This document shows positions 25,652-33,156 of a stretch of 64,000 nt of DNA, piece after piece. Under the pieces are notes generated by a model. The model had not been told where the DNA came from and ran no database searches. It saw only the letters and a program-made list of their open reading frames with translations. The DNA comes from Bhargavaea beijingensis (GTDB lineage Bacteria > Bacillota > Bacilli > Bacillales_A > Planococcaceae), in contig NZ_FNAR01000001.1 in the NCBI RefSeq assembly GCF_900101985.1, positions 62,001 to 126,000 of the forward strand, given 5' to 3'. Position 1 is the stretch's first letter. Every line of letters starts with the position of its first letter. Both the position numbers and the translations under genes were made by a program.

Positions 25652-26842
25652 GTGTATAAATTATTGTCCCACAACGACCTGGACGGCATCGGCTGCGGCA
25701 TCGTGGCGAAGCTGGCGTTCGGGGACGATGTGAACGTGCGATACAATTCCGTCCAGATGCTGGACCGCGAAGTGGAGCGGTTCCTGGGAGAAGGAAATAC
25801 CGGCACGGAGCTGATCATCACCGATTTGTCGGTGGATGAGGAAAATGAAACCCGGATCGAGGAATTCATCAAAAAAGGCGGCAAAGTGACGCTGATCGAT
25901 CATCACAAGACGGCACTCCATCTGAACGAATACGACTGGGGCAATGTCACGGTCGAGCAGGAGGACGGCAAGCTGACATCGGCCACATCGCTCCTCTATG
26001 CCTGGCTGATCGACAAGGGCTTCCTGGAGCCTACTCGCGCCGCAGACGAGTTTGTGGAGCTTGTTCGGCAGTACGATACGTGGGAATGGGAGAAAAACGG
26101 CAACGACAAGGCGCGCCGGCTGAATGCGTTGTTCTTTATGGGATCGTTTGACGAGTTCGAGTCGAAGATGCTGGAACGGCTGCAGTCGGATAGCCCGTTC
26201 CAGTTTGATCCTTTTGAGAAGCAGCTGCTCGACATGGAAGACGACAAGATGGCACGCTACATCCGGAAAAAGCGACGTGAAATGGTACAGATCGAACATG
26301 AAGGCCTTTATGCCGGTGTCGTGCATGCCGAGTCGTATCATTCTGAGCTGGGCAACGAGCTTGGCAAGGAGAACCCGCATCTTGACTACATCGTGATTCT
26401 GAACATGGGCGGCCGCAAAGTCTCGTTCCGCACCGTGCATGACGATGTCGATGTGTCGCAAGTGGCCGGCACATTCGGCGGCGGCGGTCATGCCAAGGCG
26501 AGCGGCGCCTCGATGTCGAAAGAGGCATTTGCTTCCTACGTGGAAGCGGCATTCCAGAAAGAGCCGCTCCGCGAAGACGCCCGCCATACCCGCTACAACC
26601 TCAAGGAATCCCCGTTCGGCACAATTTATCGCGCACCGGAAGGCGACCTGTACTTTGTCCATCCGGTCGAAGATGGCCGCTGGGGAATCGAGCGCAACGG
26701 CCGGACACAGGACGAGACCTTTGCGACGTTCTTTGATGCTGAGAAGTTCCTGAAGCGCGAGAGAAGCGTCTGGCTGCTGAATGACGACCAGTTCGTCAAG
26801 TTTCTTTTGGACAGGCTCCAGAAGGCCGAGAAGGGCGAATAA
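25652..26842 (+). CDS. nrnB: DHH-family oligoribonuclease NrnB
   Basis: A 396-residue DHH/DHHA1 phosphoesterase: S-H-N-D-L-D-G-I-G-C-G at the start, I-T-D-L-S-V, D-H-H-K-T (DHH motif) and a C-terminal G-G-G-G-H-A-K-A-S-G substrate motif. Length and the opening Y-K-L-L-S-H-N-D-L-D fit B. subtilis NrnB, which degrades nanoRNA. The start is GTG behind GAGGTGA. A terminator follows at 26853-26889. Confidence 0.88.
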   Translation: MYKLLSHNDLDGIGCGIVAKLAFGDDVNVRYNSVQMLDREVERFLGEGNTGTELIITDLSVDEENETRIEEFIKKGGKVTLIDHHKTALHLNEYDWGNVTVEQEDGKLTSATSLLYAWLIDKGFLEPTRAADEFVELVRQYDTWEWEKNGNDKARRLNALFFMGSFDEFESKMLERLQSDSPFQFDPFEKQLLDMEDDKMARYIRKKRREMVQIEHEGLYAGVVHAESYHSELGNELGKENPHLDYIVILNMGGRKVSFRTVHDDVDVSQVAGTFGGGGHAKASGASMSKEAFASYVEAAFQKEPLREDARHTRYNLKESPFGTIYRAPEGDLYFVHPVEDGRWGIERNGRTQDETFATFFDAEKFLKRERSVWLLNDDQFVKFLLDRLQKAEKGE

Positions 26843-26852
26843 GAATGCATGA

Positions 26853-26889
26853 AAGGTGACGGGCACGAAAAGGGCCCGTCGCCTTTTTT
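26853..26889 (+). terminator. rho-independent terminator
   Basis: AAGGTGACGGGC-type stem with its complement, followed by T6. Confidence 0.9.
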
Positions 26890-26933
26890 GCCTGTCCGTT
26901 CTTCTGTATACTCGGGGAAAAGGAGGGACCTTC

Positions 26934-27095
26934 ATGCGGGAACTGGTGGGCACATGCGAGTCATGCGGCAGGGATGTCTTCTGCCTTGACGGCTTTCTGA
27001 ATGGCGTATCGGAAGCGGGAAGGCTGGAATGCTTTGAATGCGCGGACAGGGAAGAGGGGACTGCCCGTCCACAGGATAAGGAAAAATCTGAATAA
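26934..27095 (+). CDS. small zinc-binding protein, two CxxC motifs
   Basis: A 53-residue protein with C-E-S-C-G near the start and C-F-E-C-A in the middle, a likely single zinc knuckle, and a charged tail. AAGGAGGG precedes the ATG at the right distance. Function unknown. Confidence 0.65.
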   Translation: MRELVGTCESCGRDVFCLDGFLNGVSEAGRLECFECADREEGTARPQDKEKSE

Positions 27096-27097
27096 GC

Positions 27098-27140
27098 TGT
27101 GGATAGGAACAAAATTGAAGAGTTATCAACAAGTGGATAA
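27098..27140. promoter_or_regulatory. cluster of three DnaA-box-like 9-mers
   Basis: TGTGGATAG (27098-27106), TTATCAACA (27123-27131) and AGTGGATAA (27132-27140) each differ from the TTATCCACA consensus by one base on one strand. They lie in a short intergenic region. No origin genes are nearby, so they may bind DnaA for regulation or be chance. Confidence 0.35.
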
Positions 27141-27155
27141 AGATAATCAAACAGA

Positions 27156-27180
27156 AACCCGCCGGGAGTGGCGGGTTTTG
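27156..27180. terminator. terminator between convergent genes
   Basis: AACCCGCC and its complement around GGGAGT, followed by T4; A-rich on the left, so it may serve both directions. Confidence 0.75.
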
Positions 27181-27187
27181 TGCATAA

Positions 27188-27739
27188 CTATTGGCGGTTC
27201 GGGTTGAGGATGCCGTAAAGCAGCAGGTCCTCGTACCGGCGTTCTTTGCAGATATGTTCTTTCTGCGTGCCTTCATGCGTCATTCCGATCTTCTCCATGA
27301 CCTTGCCGGAAGCGGGATTGGAGGCGAAGAACCGGGCGTAGACCCGGTGGTAGCCCTTTTCGTTGAAGGCGAAATCCAACACGGCTCTGGCGGCTTCGGT
27401 GGTATAGCCTTGGCCCCAGTATTCTTCCCCGATCCAATAGCCGATTTCTCCGTGGCGGTGCGCCTGCTGGTGGGAGAGTCCGACAGCACCGTAGAGCGTG
27501 CCGCTTTCCTTGTCCGTGATGGCGAACTCATACATCCGTCCGGAGGTGTAGCTTTCTTCGTGCGTGGCAATCCACTCCAGCGCGCTTTCAACCGGGTAGG
27601 GGTGCGGCAGGTTCAGCGTGCTTTTATACAGGTTGTAGTTGTCACACAGCCGGCTGACTTCCGGGGCATCGGCTTCCGTGAAGCGGCGGAGCAGCAGGCG
27701 CTCTGTTTGGATCCTGGGACTTGTGGCTGACTGGTTCAT
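27188..27739 (-). CDS. RimJ/RimL-type GNAT acetyltransferase
   Basis: A 183-residue GNAT protein of the ribosomal-protein acetyltransferase type: I-Q-T-E-R-L-L-L-R-R-F at the start, E-I-G-Y-W-I-G-E-E-Y-W-G-Q-G-Y-T-T-E-A (acetyl-CoA binding) and N-x-A-S-G-K-V-M-E-K-I-G-M at the end. The substrate is unknown; family members acetylate protein N-termini or small amines. The gene stands alone, divergent from the PspC-domain gene. Confidence 0.88.
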   Translation of the reverse strand: MNQSATSPRIQTERLLLRRFTEADAPEVSRLCDNYNLYKSTLNLPHPYPVESALEWIATHEESYTSGRMYEFAITDKESGTLYGAVGLSHQQAHRHGEIGYWIGEEYWGQGYTTEAARAVLDFAFNEKGYHRVYARFFASNPASGKVMEKIGMTHEGTQKEHICKERRYEDLLLYGILNPNRQ

Positions 27740-27849
27740 CGGATTCTTCCCTCCCTGTGGATGGTAGAATAAACTTATTGGACATGGCCAGTGTTTTTTC
27801 CTGCCGGCCGGTGAAACAGCGGGGATTCAGATCAGAGGGGATGGTAGTG

Positions 27850-28038
27850 TTGAAAAAGCTCAGAAAGTCATCGGGCGACCGTGCAATCGTCGGGGTATGT
27901 GGGGGAATAGCGGAATTCTTCGGGATTTCGTCGTTTGTCGTCAGGCTGATTTTTCTCCTGACGATCTCGGTCTCTCTTTGGGTGTATCTTGTTCTGTCAT
28001 GGGCATTGGATGATTCCTATCTGCTCAGGCAGAAATAA
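27850..28038 (+). CDS. PspC-domain membrane protein
   Basis: A 62-residue protein with the PspC signature I-V-G-V-C-G-G-I-A-E-F-F-G-I and one membrane helix (about residues 32-55). PspC-domain proteins act in envelope stress responses. Of the closely spaced candidate starts (ATG 27841, GTG 27847, TTG 27850), the last two fit the AGAGGGG ribosome site best. Confidence 0.85.
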   Translation: MKKLRKSSGDRAIVGVCGGIAEFFGISSFVVRLIFLLTISVSLWVYLVLSWALDDSYLLRQK

Positions 28039-28066
28039 AAAACCCGCCAAATCGGCGGGTTTTTCT
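28034..28066. terminator. terminator shared by convergent genes
   Basis: AACCCGCC and its complement around AAAT, with A6 on the left and T5 on the right. Confidence 0.9.
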
Positions 28067-28452
28067 TATGCGAACGGGTCGTCGAAGTCGTCCAGGGCAC
28101 CCCAGGCGGGGGCTGGCTCCTTCGGCGGTTCCGGTTCGGGTTCCGGTTCCAGTTCCACTATCGGTTTTTCTGCGCGGACAGGCGCCGGCGGGGCGGCCTC
28201 CGGTATGAAAAGATCACGGTCTTCCGCGCCGGCGAGTTCGAAGTTGATTTTTCTCGGCATGACTTCGGCAACATCGACGAAGCCCGTCTTCCGGTACAGC
28301 TGCTGGGCGGCGTACAGGAAGAAGTTCGACAGGTCGGACTGGGTGTTGATCCAGTCGATGAACTCCGGTGTGAGATCGCGGCTCAAGTAAATATTGATCC
28401 GCTCCCCCTGCTGATAAGTCTTACTTCGATTCCGCGCCACTTGCGACCACAC
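28066..28452 (-). CDS. ParR-like ribbon-helix-helix partition adaptor
   Basis: A 128-residue protein encoded directly after the ParM-like gene. The N-terminal part R-I-N-I-Y-L-S-R-D-L then two helices ending L-Y-R-K-T-G reads as a ribbon-helix-helix DNA-binding domain. A Pro/Glu-rich linker leads to an acidic aromatic tail (W-G-A-L-D-D-F-D-D-P-F-A), the kind of C-terminal peptide by which ParR proteins contact actin filaments. It starts at GTG 28452 inside the ParM-like gene, behind AAGGA, so translation is coupled. The role follows from fold and context, not from a close match. Confidence 0.7.
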   Translation of the reverse strand: MWSQVARNRSKTYQQGERINIYLSRDLTPEFIDWINTQSDLSNFFLYAAQQLYRKTGFVDVAEVMPRKINFELAGAEDRDLFIPEAAPPAPVRAEKPIVELEPEPEPEPPKEPAPAWGALDDFDDPFA

Positions 28453-29590
28453 CTAATTCCTTTTCTTTCTGCTGCTCATAGCGAGGCGAGCAGGTGTAGA
28501 CGAGGAGGCCGCGCGCATTGACGAACATCGGGTCTTGGAGGAACGTGACGTTGGTCGTGCGTTCCTTCGCATTCAGGATTTGCTGCAGGTAGTCTTTCAG
28601 GATGGCTGCTCCGCCGCCGTAAATGAAGACGTACGGATCATCCTTCAGGTCATCGATCTTGTTGATGATCGGACGGCTGATGCGCTGAGCGAGTTGCATC
28701 AGCCCGGTCTGTGACTCTGCCTTGAGCTCGTTATGGCGCGGGTGTTCAGGGTCGAAGTAGATCTCGTTGAACTCCGCCATCGAATCGATCGACTTGACCG
28801 GATGGTTGCGGTTCCAGCGCTTGAGGATCTCGCTGATCGCCGATTTCACGCCGAAGTTGAGGCCTTCCGACAGTTTCGGATTAAAGCGGACGCCTTCAGT
28901 CACGACAATTTCTGTTGTGCCGGAGCCGATGTCGAAGTGAAGAAGCGTCTTGTCGCTGAAGTCGACCTTCATGATCTTATCGCCGACTTCCACTTTGCGC
29001 TCGGACAGCTTGCCGCCTTCGTCAAAGACAACGCCCCATGCGGCTGCAGCGCCTTCAGGCAGGCACTTGCAGTATTCGATCTTGATCGTCACGGTCACAT
29101 TGCGTCCGGACGGATGGTGGAAGATGACTTCATGTGTCCCCATATAGCGAGCCGCGTTGTTTCTTGCCGCTTCCTGTGTGATCATGCCGACCGGCAGCGC
29201 GACGGACAGGTCGTAGGTCACCGTAATCTTGTTTTTCTTGTATTCGCGGCGCATCGCATCGATCGCAAGGCCTGCGAGCGTCACGAGGACCGGAATTTCA
29301 TCGGATGACTTGTCCGAGCGCTTTTCGAGTTCGATGCCCGGGAGGTTGTCATTCAAAACCTTTTCCCCGATGACATAACGCTGCCCGTTAAAGGAAAGCG
29401 CTTTGGAGTTGATGGTGACGTCAATGTTTTCAAGAAGGGCGTCCTTCGGAATATCTTCCATATCCATCAGTTCCGTCGTCTCTCCCATGTACAGCGAGTA
29501 GACAGTCGGAATCAGAATTGGTTCATGATCTTTCACCCATAATTTTAGTGCGTTGTTGCCAGCATCTGCGCCGGCTTTGAGTACTGCCAT
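28421..29590 (-). CDS. ParM/StbA-family actin-like protein
   Basis: A 389-residue actin-fold ATPase of the ParM/StbA (Alp) group: phosphate-1 loop G-A-D-A-G-N-N-A-L-K, phosphate-2 loop H-F-D-I-G-S-G-T-T-E, and the adenosine motif I-Y-G-G-G-A-A-I-L. Such proteins polymerise to push plasmid or phage DNA apart. The start at 29590 suits GGGAG better than the ATG at 29596. It lies between ordinary chromosomal genes (nrnB region, ligD), with no plasmid replication gene visible. An inverted repeat brackets its promoter. Confidence 0.85.
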   Translation of the reverse strand: MAVLKAGADAGNNALKLWVKDHEPILIPTVYSLYMGETTELMDMEDIPKDALLENIDVTINSKALSFNGQRYVIGEKVLNDNLPGIELEKRSDKSSDEIPVLVTLAGLAIDAMRREYKKNKITVTYDLSVALPVGMITQEAARNNAARYMGTHEVIFHHPSGRNVTVTIKIEYCKCLPEGAAAAWGVVFDEGGKLSERKVEVGDKIMKVDFSDKTLLHFDIGSGTTEIVVTEGVRFNPKLSEGLNFGVKSAISEILKRWNRNHPVKSIDSMAEFNEIYFDPEHPRHNELKAESQTGLMQLAQRISRPIINKIDDLKDDPYVFIYGGGAAILKDYLQQILNAKERTTNVTFLQDPMFVNARGLLVYTCSPRYEQQKEKELGVVASGAESK

Positions 29591-29610
29591 TCCCATTCAC
29601 TCCCTCTAGG

Positions 29611-29651
29611 TTTCTATCAATGATTATACATGTCTCTCCTCATGATAGAAA
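29611..29651 (-). promoter_or_regulatory. parM-like promoter bracketed by an inverted repeat
   Basis: TTTCTATCA (29611-29619) and TGATAGAAA (29643-29651) form a 9-bp inverted repeat. Between them, on the minus strand, lies TATAAT (29628-29623), a good -10 box for the ParM-like gene. It is a plausible ParR autoregulatory operator. Confidence 0.6.
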
Positions 29652-29669
29652 TAGAGAATATGTAGGATA

Positions 29670-29805
29670 TGCGCACAAAAATCTTACAAAAACCGCCGAA
29701 AAACGCCTTTTAGGAGGACAATATGTTTCCGTTGTGCGCACAAGGTGTGTATGCATTTGTGAGCACATTGTATTTCTGTTGTGCGCACAAAAGAAATACA
29801 ATGTG
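29670..29805. repeat. parC-like array of TTGTGCGCACAA palindromes
   Basis: Perfect TTGTGCGCACAA at 29732-29743 and 29779-29790, a half-matching TGCGCACA at 29670-29677, and the variant TTTGTGAGCACATT at 29757-29770. They lie directly upstream of the parMR-like operon, where type II partition loci carry their centromere. Confidence 0.7.
29764..29805. promoter_or_regulatory. 42-bp near-perfect palindrome
   Basis: Two 21-base arms with 20 of 21 positions paired, centred on GTGCGCAC at 29784/29785. No T run follows, so it is more likely a protein-binding site or cruciform than a terminator. Confidence 0.8.
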
Positions 29806-30057
29806 TGAGAGTTAATAAAAGTAAATAAAGGGAATGTAATAAGAAAAACAGCGGTTGTCTTCCCGCCGAAAATTCTCTGTCCGACAAAAATTGTGGTCAT
29901 GTTTTACTGTAGAAAAGTTTGTCTTCGAATCAACTTATCGTTCTCAAATACGAATTTACACCTTCTCCTCTTTCATCACTTGTTCCCCTCTATCATCCGA
30001 CCTTCTGCGGACTTCTCTATTCGCTTGTCCGGCAACCTCAAAATCGAAATTAAAGAA
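29806..30057. other. non-coding stretch upstream of the parMR-like operon
   Basis: About 250 bases with no convincing gene on either strand; part of the 570-base gap between the ParM-like and ligD genes. Moderately AT-rich and pyrimidine-rich on the plus strand around 29960-30010. Confidence 0.4.
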
Positions 30058-30150
30058 TCCACAGGATTAGCAGACATCCTGTGGATAATATACGCACATT
30101 AGCAATATACGCAAACTGTATTTCGGGTGTGTGGACAATATGTGTATAAG
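30058..30150. repeat. inverted repeat with DnaA box, then ATATACGCA repeats
   Basis: TCCACAGGAT (30058-30067) pairs perfectly with ATCCTGTGGA (30076-30085). The right arm runs into TGTGGATAA (30080-30088), a perfect DnaA box on the minus strand. Two ATATACGCA copies follow at about 30088 and 30105, then CAATATGTGTATAAG near 30136. Confidence 0.6.
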
Positions 30151-30162
30151 TCGATGAGGATC

Positions 30163-32013
30163 CTAACTTGTAATTTCTTTTAGTTTTTTCAAGACATCGC
30201 CAAACGGCTGCGAGAGTCTCGCTTCTTCCATCAACAGAAAAGGATCGCCTTTCGTGCGCAGTCGCTCCGTCACCGCAGGGATCGTAAAGCTTTCCGGCCG
30301 GAGGGCCTCCGTCAGTTCGTGCCATTCAAGCGGGGTGGCGACCGGTGCATGTCCTGCTCCGCGTGTGGAATACGGAGCGATGATGGTCTTTCCCATGGCA
30401 TGCTGGACATAATCTACATACAGGCGCCCGCCCCGTTTTTTCTTTAACCTTTCCGTCGTGAACCGATCCGGTGCCTGCTCGCATAGATAATTCGAGGCAA
30501 ATGAAGTAAAGAGCCGGGTTTCTTCGTAGGTGAACGTACTGGAGGGAAGCGGGAGATACAGTTGCATCCCTTTGCCGCCGGAAGTCTTTACGAACGCTTC
30601 AAGCCCAAATCCGTCAAACACTTCTTTAAACCGGTGCGCAGCATCTACTGCAAGCTGGAACGTTGAAGCATCCGGCGGATCCAAGTCGAAAACAATCTCA
30701 TCCGGGAAAGCCGACACTTTTCCCTCCCTCAATCGCCCAAATGGAACGTGCAACTCCAGTGCTGCCTGGTTGCCGAGCCAGAGAAGGGTCTCCAAACTGT
30801 TGCATAACAGAAGTTCGCCGTCTTCCCCGTGGACGGTTTGGGCAAATGACGGGACGGAATCCGGGGCATGCTTCTGATAGAACCGCTCGGCGTCATCCGA
30901 GCCGTGCGGATACCGGATTACGGTAAGCGGACGGTCTTCGAGCCAAGGCAGAAGATAGGGTGCGGCATGCTGCAGGTAAAGAAGGTAACCGTCCTTGTCG
31001 ATCCCGGCTTCGGGAAAAAGCGTCTTGTCGGGATTGGTCACGGCAACGCCGGGCGGAATCGGCTCAAGCGCCCGCCGGTAGCGCTGCAAGGTAACGGTCG
31101 CGGGGGATTCCTCCAAAAGAAAACGGGAAAATCGGGGTTCGCGGAGCTTGCCGCCCGATTCGCCGATTGTCAGTACTTCTGCAACAATCGCCGGTGCCAA
31201 TCTAAAGACGCCGGGCGGCCCTTCCGTCCCATTTGCCCTGAAAAGAGCGGTGAGTGTTTTCAATTCTTCATCGGAAAATCCGTGGCGCAATGTGACGACT
31301 TCACGCCATTCTTCCCCGTCCAAAATGCGCCCTGAAAAGTTGGTGTTTTCCGTTTCAAAGCCTGTGAGGACAACCGGGACAGTCCGCCAGTTTTTCACTT
31401 TGATCCAATCAGTGGACCGGATGCCTTCCTGCCAGCGGCTGCCGCTCCGTTTAGCCACCAGTCCCTCGCCATTGCCTGCAATCAGCCGGCTTTTAATCGG
31501 CTCCGGTTCGCTATATGCGGTCACTCCCTGTACTGGAGAAAGGTTGCGGTAGTCCGTTCCTGCCGGAAAGCCGGCTGCCCGGAGGACGCGCCCAAGTTCG
31601 TCTTTTCGCTCATCGACCGTATTTGACCGCAGATCGTCGCCGCCCGTCTCCAGCAAGTCGAATGCTGCGAAGCGGCACGGGAACATGCGGCTCTGCTCCT
31701 CAATCGACGATTTCGTGCGGAGCCTGGAGCGGCGGGCGACGACCGAAAAATCGCTTCGCACGTCGTTCAGCAAAAACACGAGCTCGCCGTCCAGAAAAAT
31801 AGGCAGATGGGGGCGCGCCGCACTGCTCGCCTCTTTGATTCCGTTGATGATTTCGGGAAACCGATCCGATAGGTCTTGCCCGTTGCGGCTGAGCAGGCGG
31901 ATGCCGTCTTCCCGCCAATCAAGGAGACACCGGAAGCCGTCGTATTTGATTTCATACAGCCAGCCGGGCCCTTCCGGCAAGGTTTCCGCTGGCGTGAGCT
32001 TCATCGGTTTCAA
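30163..32013 (-). CDS. ligD: ATP-dependent DNA ligase LigD (ligase + polymerase)
   Basis: A 616-residue bacterial NHEJ enzyme with an N-terminal ATP-dependent ligase domain (Y-E-I-K-Y-D-G-F-R with the adenylated Lys near residue 26) and a C-terminal primase-polymerase domain (F-D-L-D-P-P and H-V-P-F-G). No nuclease (PE) domain is present, as in B. subtilis LigD. The TTG at 32013 follows AAGGAGGAG by eight bases; the open frame extends further to 32127 over the GAGTGTTAAG repeats and is not needed. It works with Ku, encoded divergently. In B. subtilis the pair is made in the forespore. Confidence 0.92.
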   Translation of the reverse strand: MKPMKLTPAETLPEGPGWLYEIKYDGFRCLLDWREDGIRLLSRNGQDLSDRFPEIINGIKEASSAARPHLPIFLDGELVFLLNDVRSDFSVVARRSRLRTKSSIEEQSRMFPCRFAAFDLLETGGDDLRSNTVDERKDELGRVLRAAGFPAGTDYRNLSPVQGVTAYSEPEPIKSRLIAGNGEGLVAKRSGSRWQEGIRSTDWIKVKNWRTVPVVLTGFETENTNFSGRILDGEEWREVVTLRHGFSDEELKTLTALFRANGTEGPPGVFRLAPAIVAEVLTIGESGGKLREPRFSRFLLEESPATVTLQRYRRALEPIPPGVAVTNPDKTLFPEAGIDKDGYLLYLQHAAPYLLPWLEDRPLTVIRYPHGSDDAERFYQKHAPDSVPSFAQTVHGEDGELLLCNSLETLLWLGNQAALELHVPFGRLREGKVSAFPDEIVFDLDPPDASTFQLAVDAAHRFKEVFDGFGLEAFVKTSGGKGMQLYLPLPSSTFTYEETRLFTSFASNYLCEQAPDRFTTERLKKKRGGRLYVDYVQHAMGKTIIAPYSTRGAGHAPVATPLEWHELTEALRPESFTIPAVTERLRTKGDPFLLMEEARLSQPFGDVLKKLKEITS

Positions 32014-32048
32014 GGCTTGGTCTCCTCCTTCGTGCGCCAGGATTCTCC

Positions 32049-32079
32049 GAGTGTTAAGATAAACGCCCTGAGTGTTAAG
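32049..32079. repeat. two GAGTGTTAAG repeats, 21-bp period
   Basis: GAGTGTTAAG at 32049-32058 and 32070-32079, exactly 21 bp apart, in the ligD-ku divergent region. Same family as the repeats at 43783. Confidence 0.85.
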
Positions 32080-32177
32080 CAGGACCGATCTGCATGACTC
32101 CAGTGTGCGCACCGCCGAAAACTTCATACATAGCGCCGCCTGGGCGGGACATGCTAGAGGAAAAAGCAGGTGATGGG

Positions 32178-33008
32178 ATGCATACGGTATGGAAGGGCAG
32201 CATCAGCTTTGGGCTCGTCAATATCCCGGTGAAGCTGCACGCGGCGACCGAGGATCGGGACATCAAGCTCCGGCAGCTGCACAGAGAGTGCAACGCGCCG
32301 ATTTCCTATAAGAAGGTGTGCACGTCGTGCAACGCGGAAGTGAAATCGGAAGATATTGTGAAGGCGTATGAGTACACGAAGGGCAAGTTTGTCGTTCTCG
32401 ACGAGGAAGACCTGAAGGCACTCAAAAAAGAGAACGAGGACAAGGCGGTTGAGATTGTCGACTTCGTCAAGCTGGAGGAAATTGATCCGATTTACTTTGA
32501 GTGCACTTATTTCCTCGCGCCGGACAAGGGCGGGGCAAAGGCATATGCGCTACTCCGTGCCGCTCTCGGGGATTCGGACAAGATCGGCGTCGCGAAAATC
32601 ATCATCCGCCAGAAAGAACAACTGGCCGCGGTCCGGGTTTACAAGGAGGCGCTTGTCCTGGAGACGATACATTATCCGGATGAAGTAAGGAAAGTCGAGG
32701 ATGTTCCGAATGTGCCGGGGGAGGAAGCAGTCCAGAAAAAAGAGCTTGATGTGGCACTGATGCTGATCGAGCAGCTGACGACACCGTTCGAGCCGGAAAA
32801 GTATAAGGATGAGTATCGTGAGGCGCTGATGGAACTGATCGAGGCGAAAAAGGCGGGCAAGGAAACCGTCACCGCAGCCGAGCGGGAAGCACCGGCCGCC
32901 ACGAACGCGACCGACCTCATGGCCGCGCTCCAGGCATCCCTCGAGAAAACCACGAAGAAAAAGCCCGCTCCGAAAAAACGGGCAACCACAACAAAGAAAA
33001 AGGCATAA
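32178..33008 (+). CDS. ku: Ku protein, non-homologous end joining
   Basis: A 276-residue bacterial Ku: M-H-T-V-W-K-G-S-I-S-F-G-L-V-N-I-P-V at the start, H-R-E-C-N-A-P-I-S-Y, and a Lys/Ala/Thr-rich basic tail (K-K-K-P-A-P-K-K-R). Ku homodimers bind DNA ends and recruit LigD. The ATG at 32178 follows AGGTGATGGG; an upstream extension to 32094 is unlikely. It is divergent from ligD. Confidence 0.95.
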   Translation: MHTVWKGSISFGLVNIPVKLHAATEDRDIKLRQLHRECNAPISYKKVCTSCNAEVKSEDIVKAYEYTKGKFVVLDEEDLKALKKENEDKAVEIVDFVKLEEIDPIYFECTYFLAPDKGGAKAYALLRAALGDSDKIGVAKIIIRQKEQLAAVRVYKEALVLETIHYPDEVRKVEDVPNVPGEEAVQKKELDVALMLIEQLTTPFEPEKYKDEYREALMELIEAKKAGKETVTAAEREAPAATNATDLMAALQASLEKTTKKKPAPKKRATTTKKKA

Positions 33009-33010
33009 AG

Positions 33011-33041
33011 AAAACCGGAAGCGCCGCGCGCTTCCGGTTTG
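33011..33041 (+). terminator. rho-independent terminator of ku
   Basis: AACCGGAAGCG and its complement around a short CG loop, followed by a short T-rich tail. Confidence 0.75.
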
Positions 33042-33156
33042 TTGATGTCCGTACTGTTTGAAACCGTCTCGATAAATTTTAAAAATGGGTTGAATTATCA
33101 GTAGATTTTGTTAACATAGAACACATTCTTTAACTTGCTAAAGGGGGAAACTGCTG

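Noticed and set aside
25661-27112. Very long open frame (483 codons) on the minus strand
   Set aside because: It lies entirely opposite nrnB, has no ribosome site or recognisable product and results from high GC in the third codon positions.
27098-30088. Chromosomal replication origin
   Set aside because: Only scattered DnaA-like boxes; no dnaA, dnaN, AT-rich unwinding element or rep gene is present.
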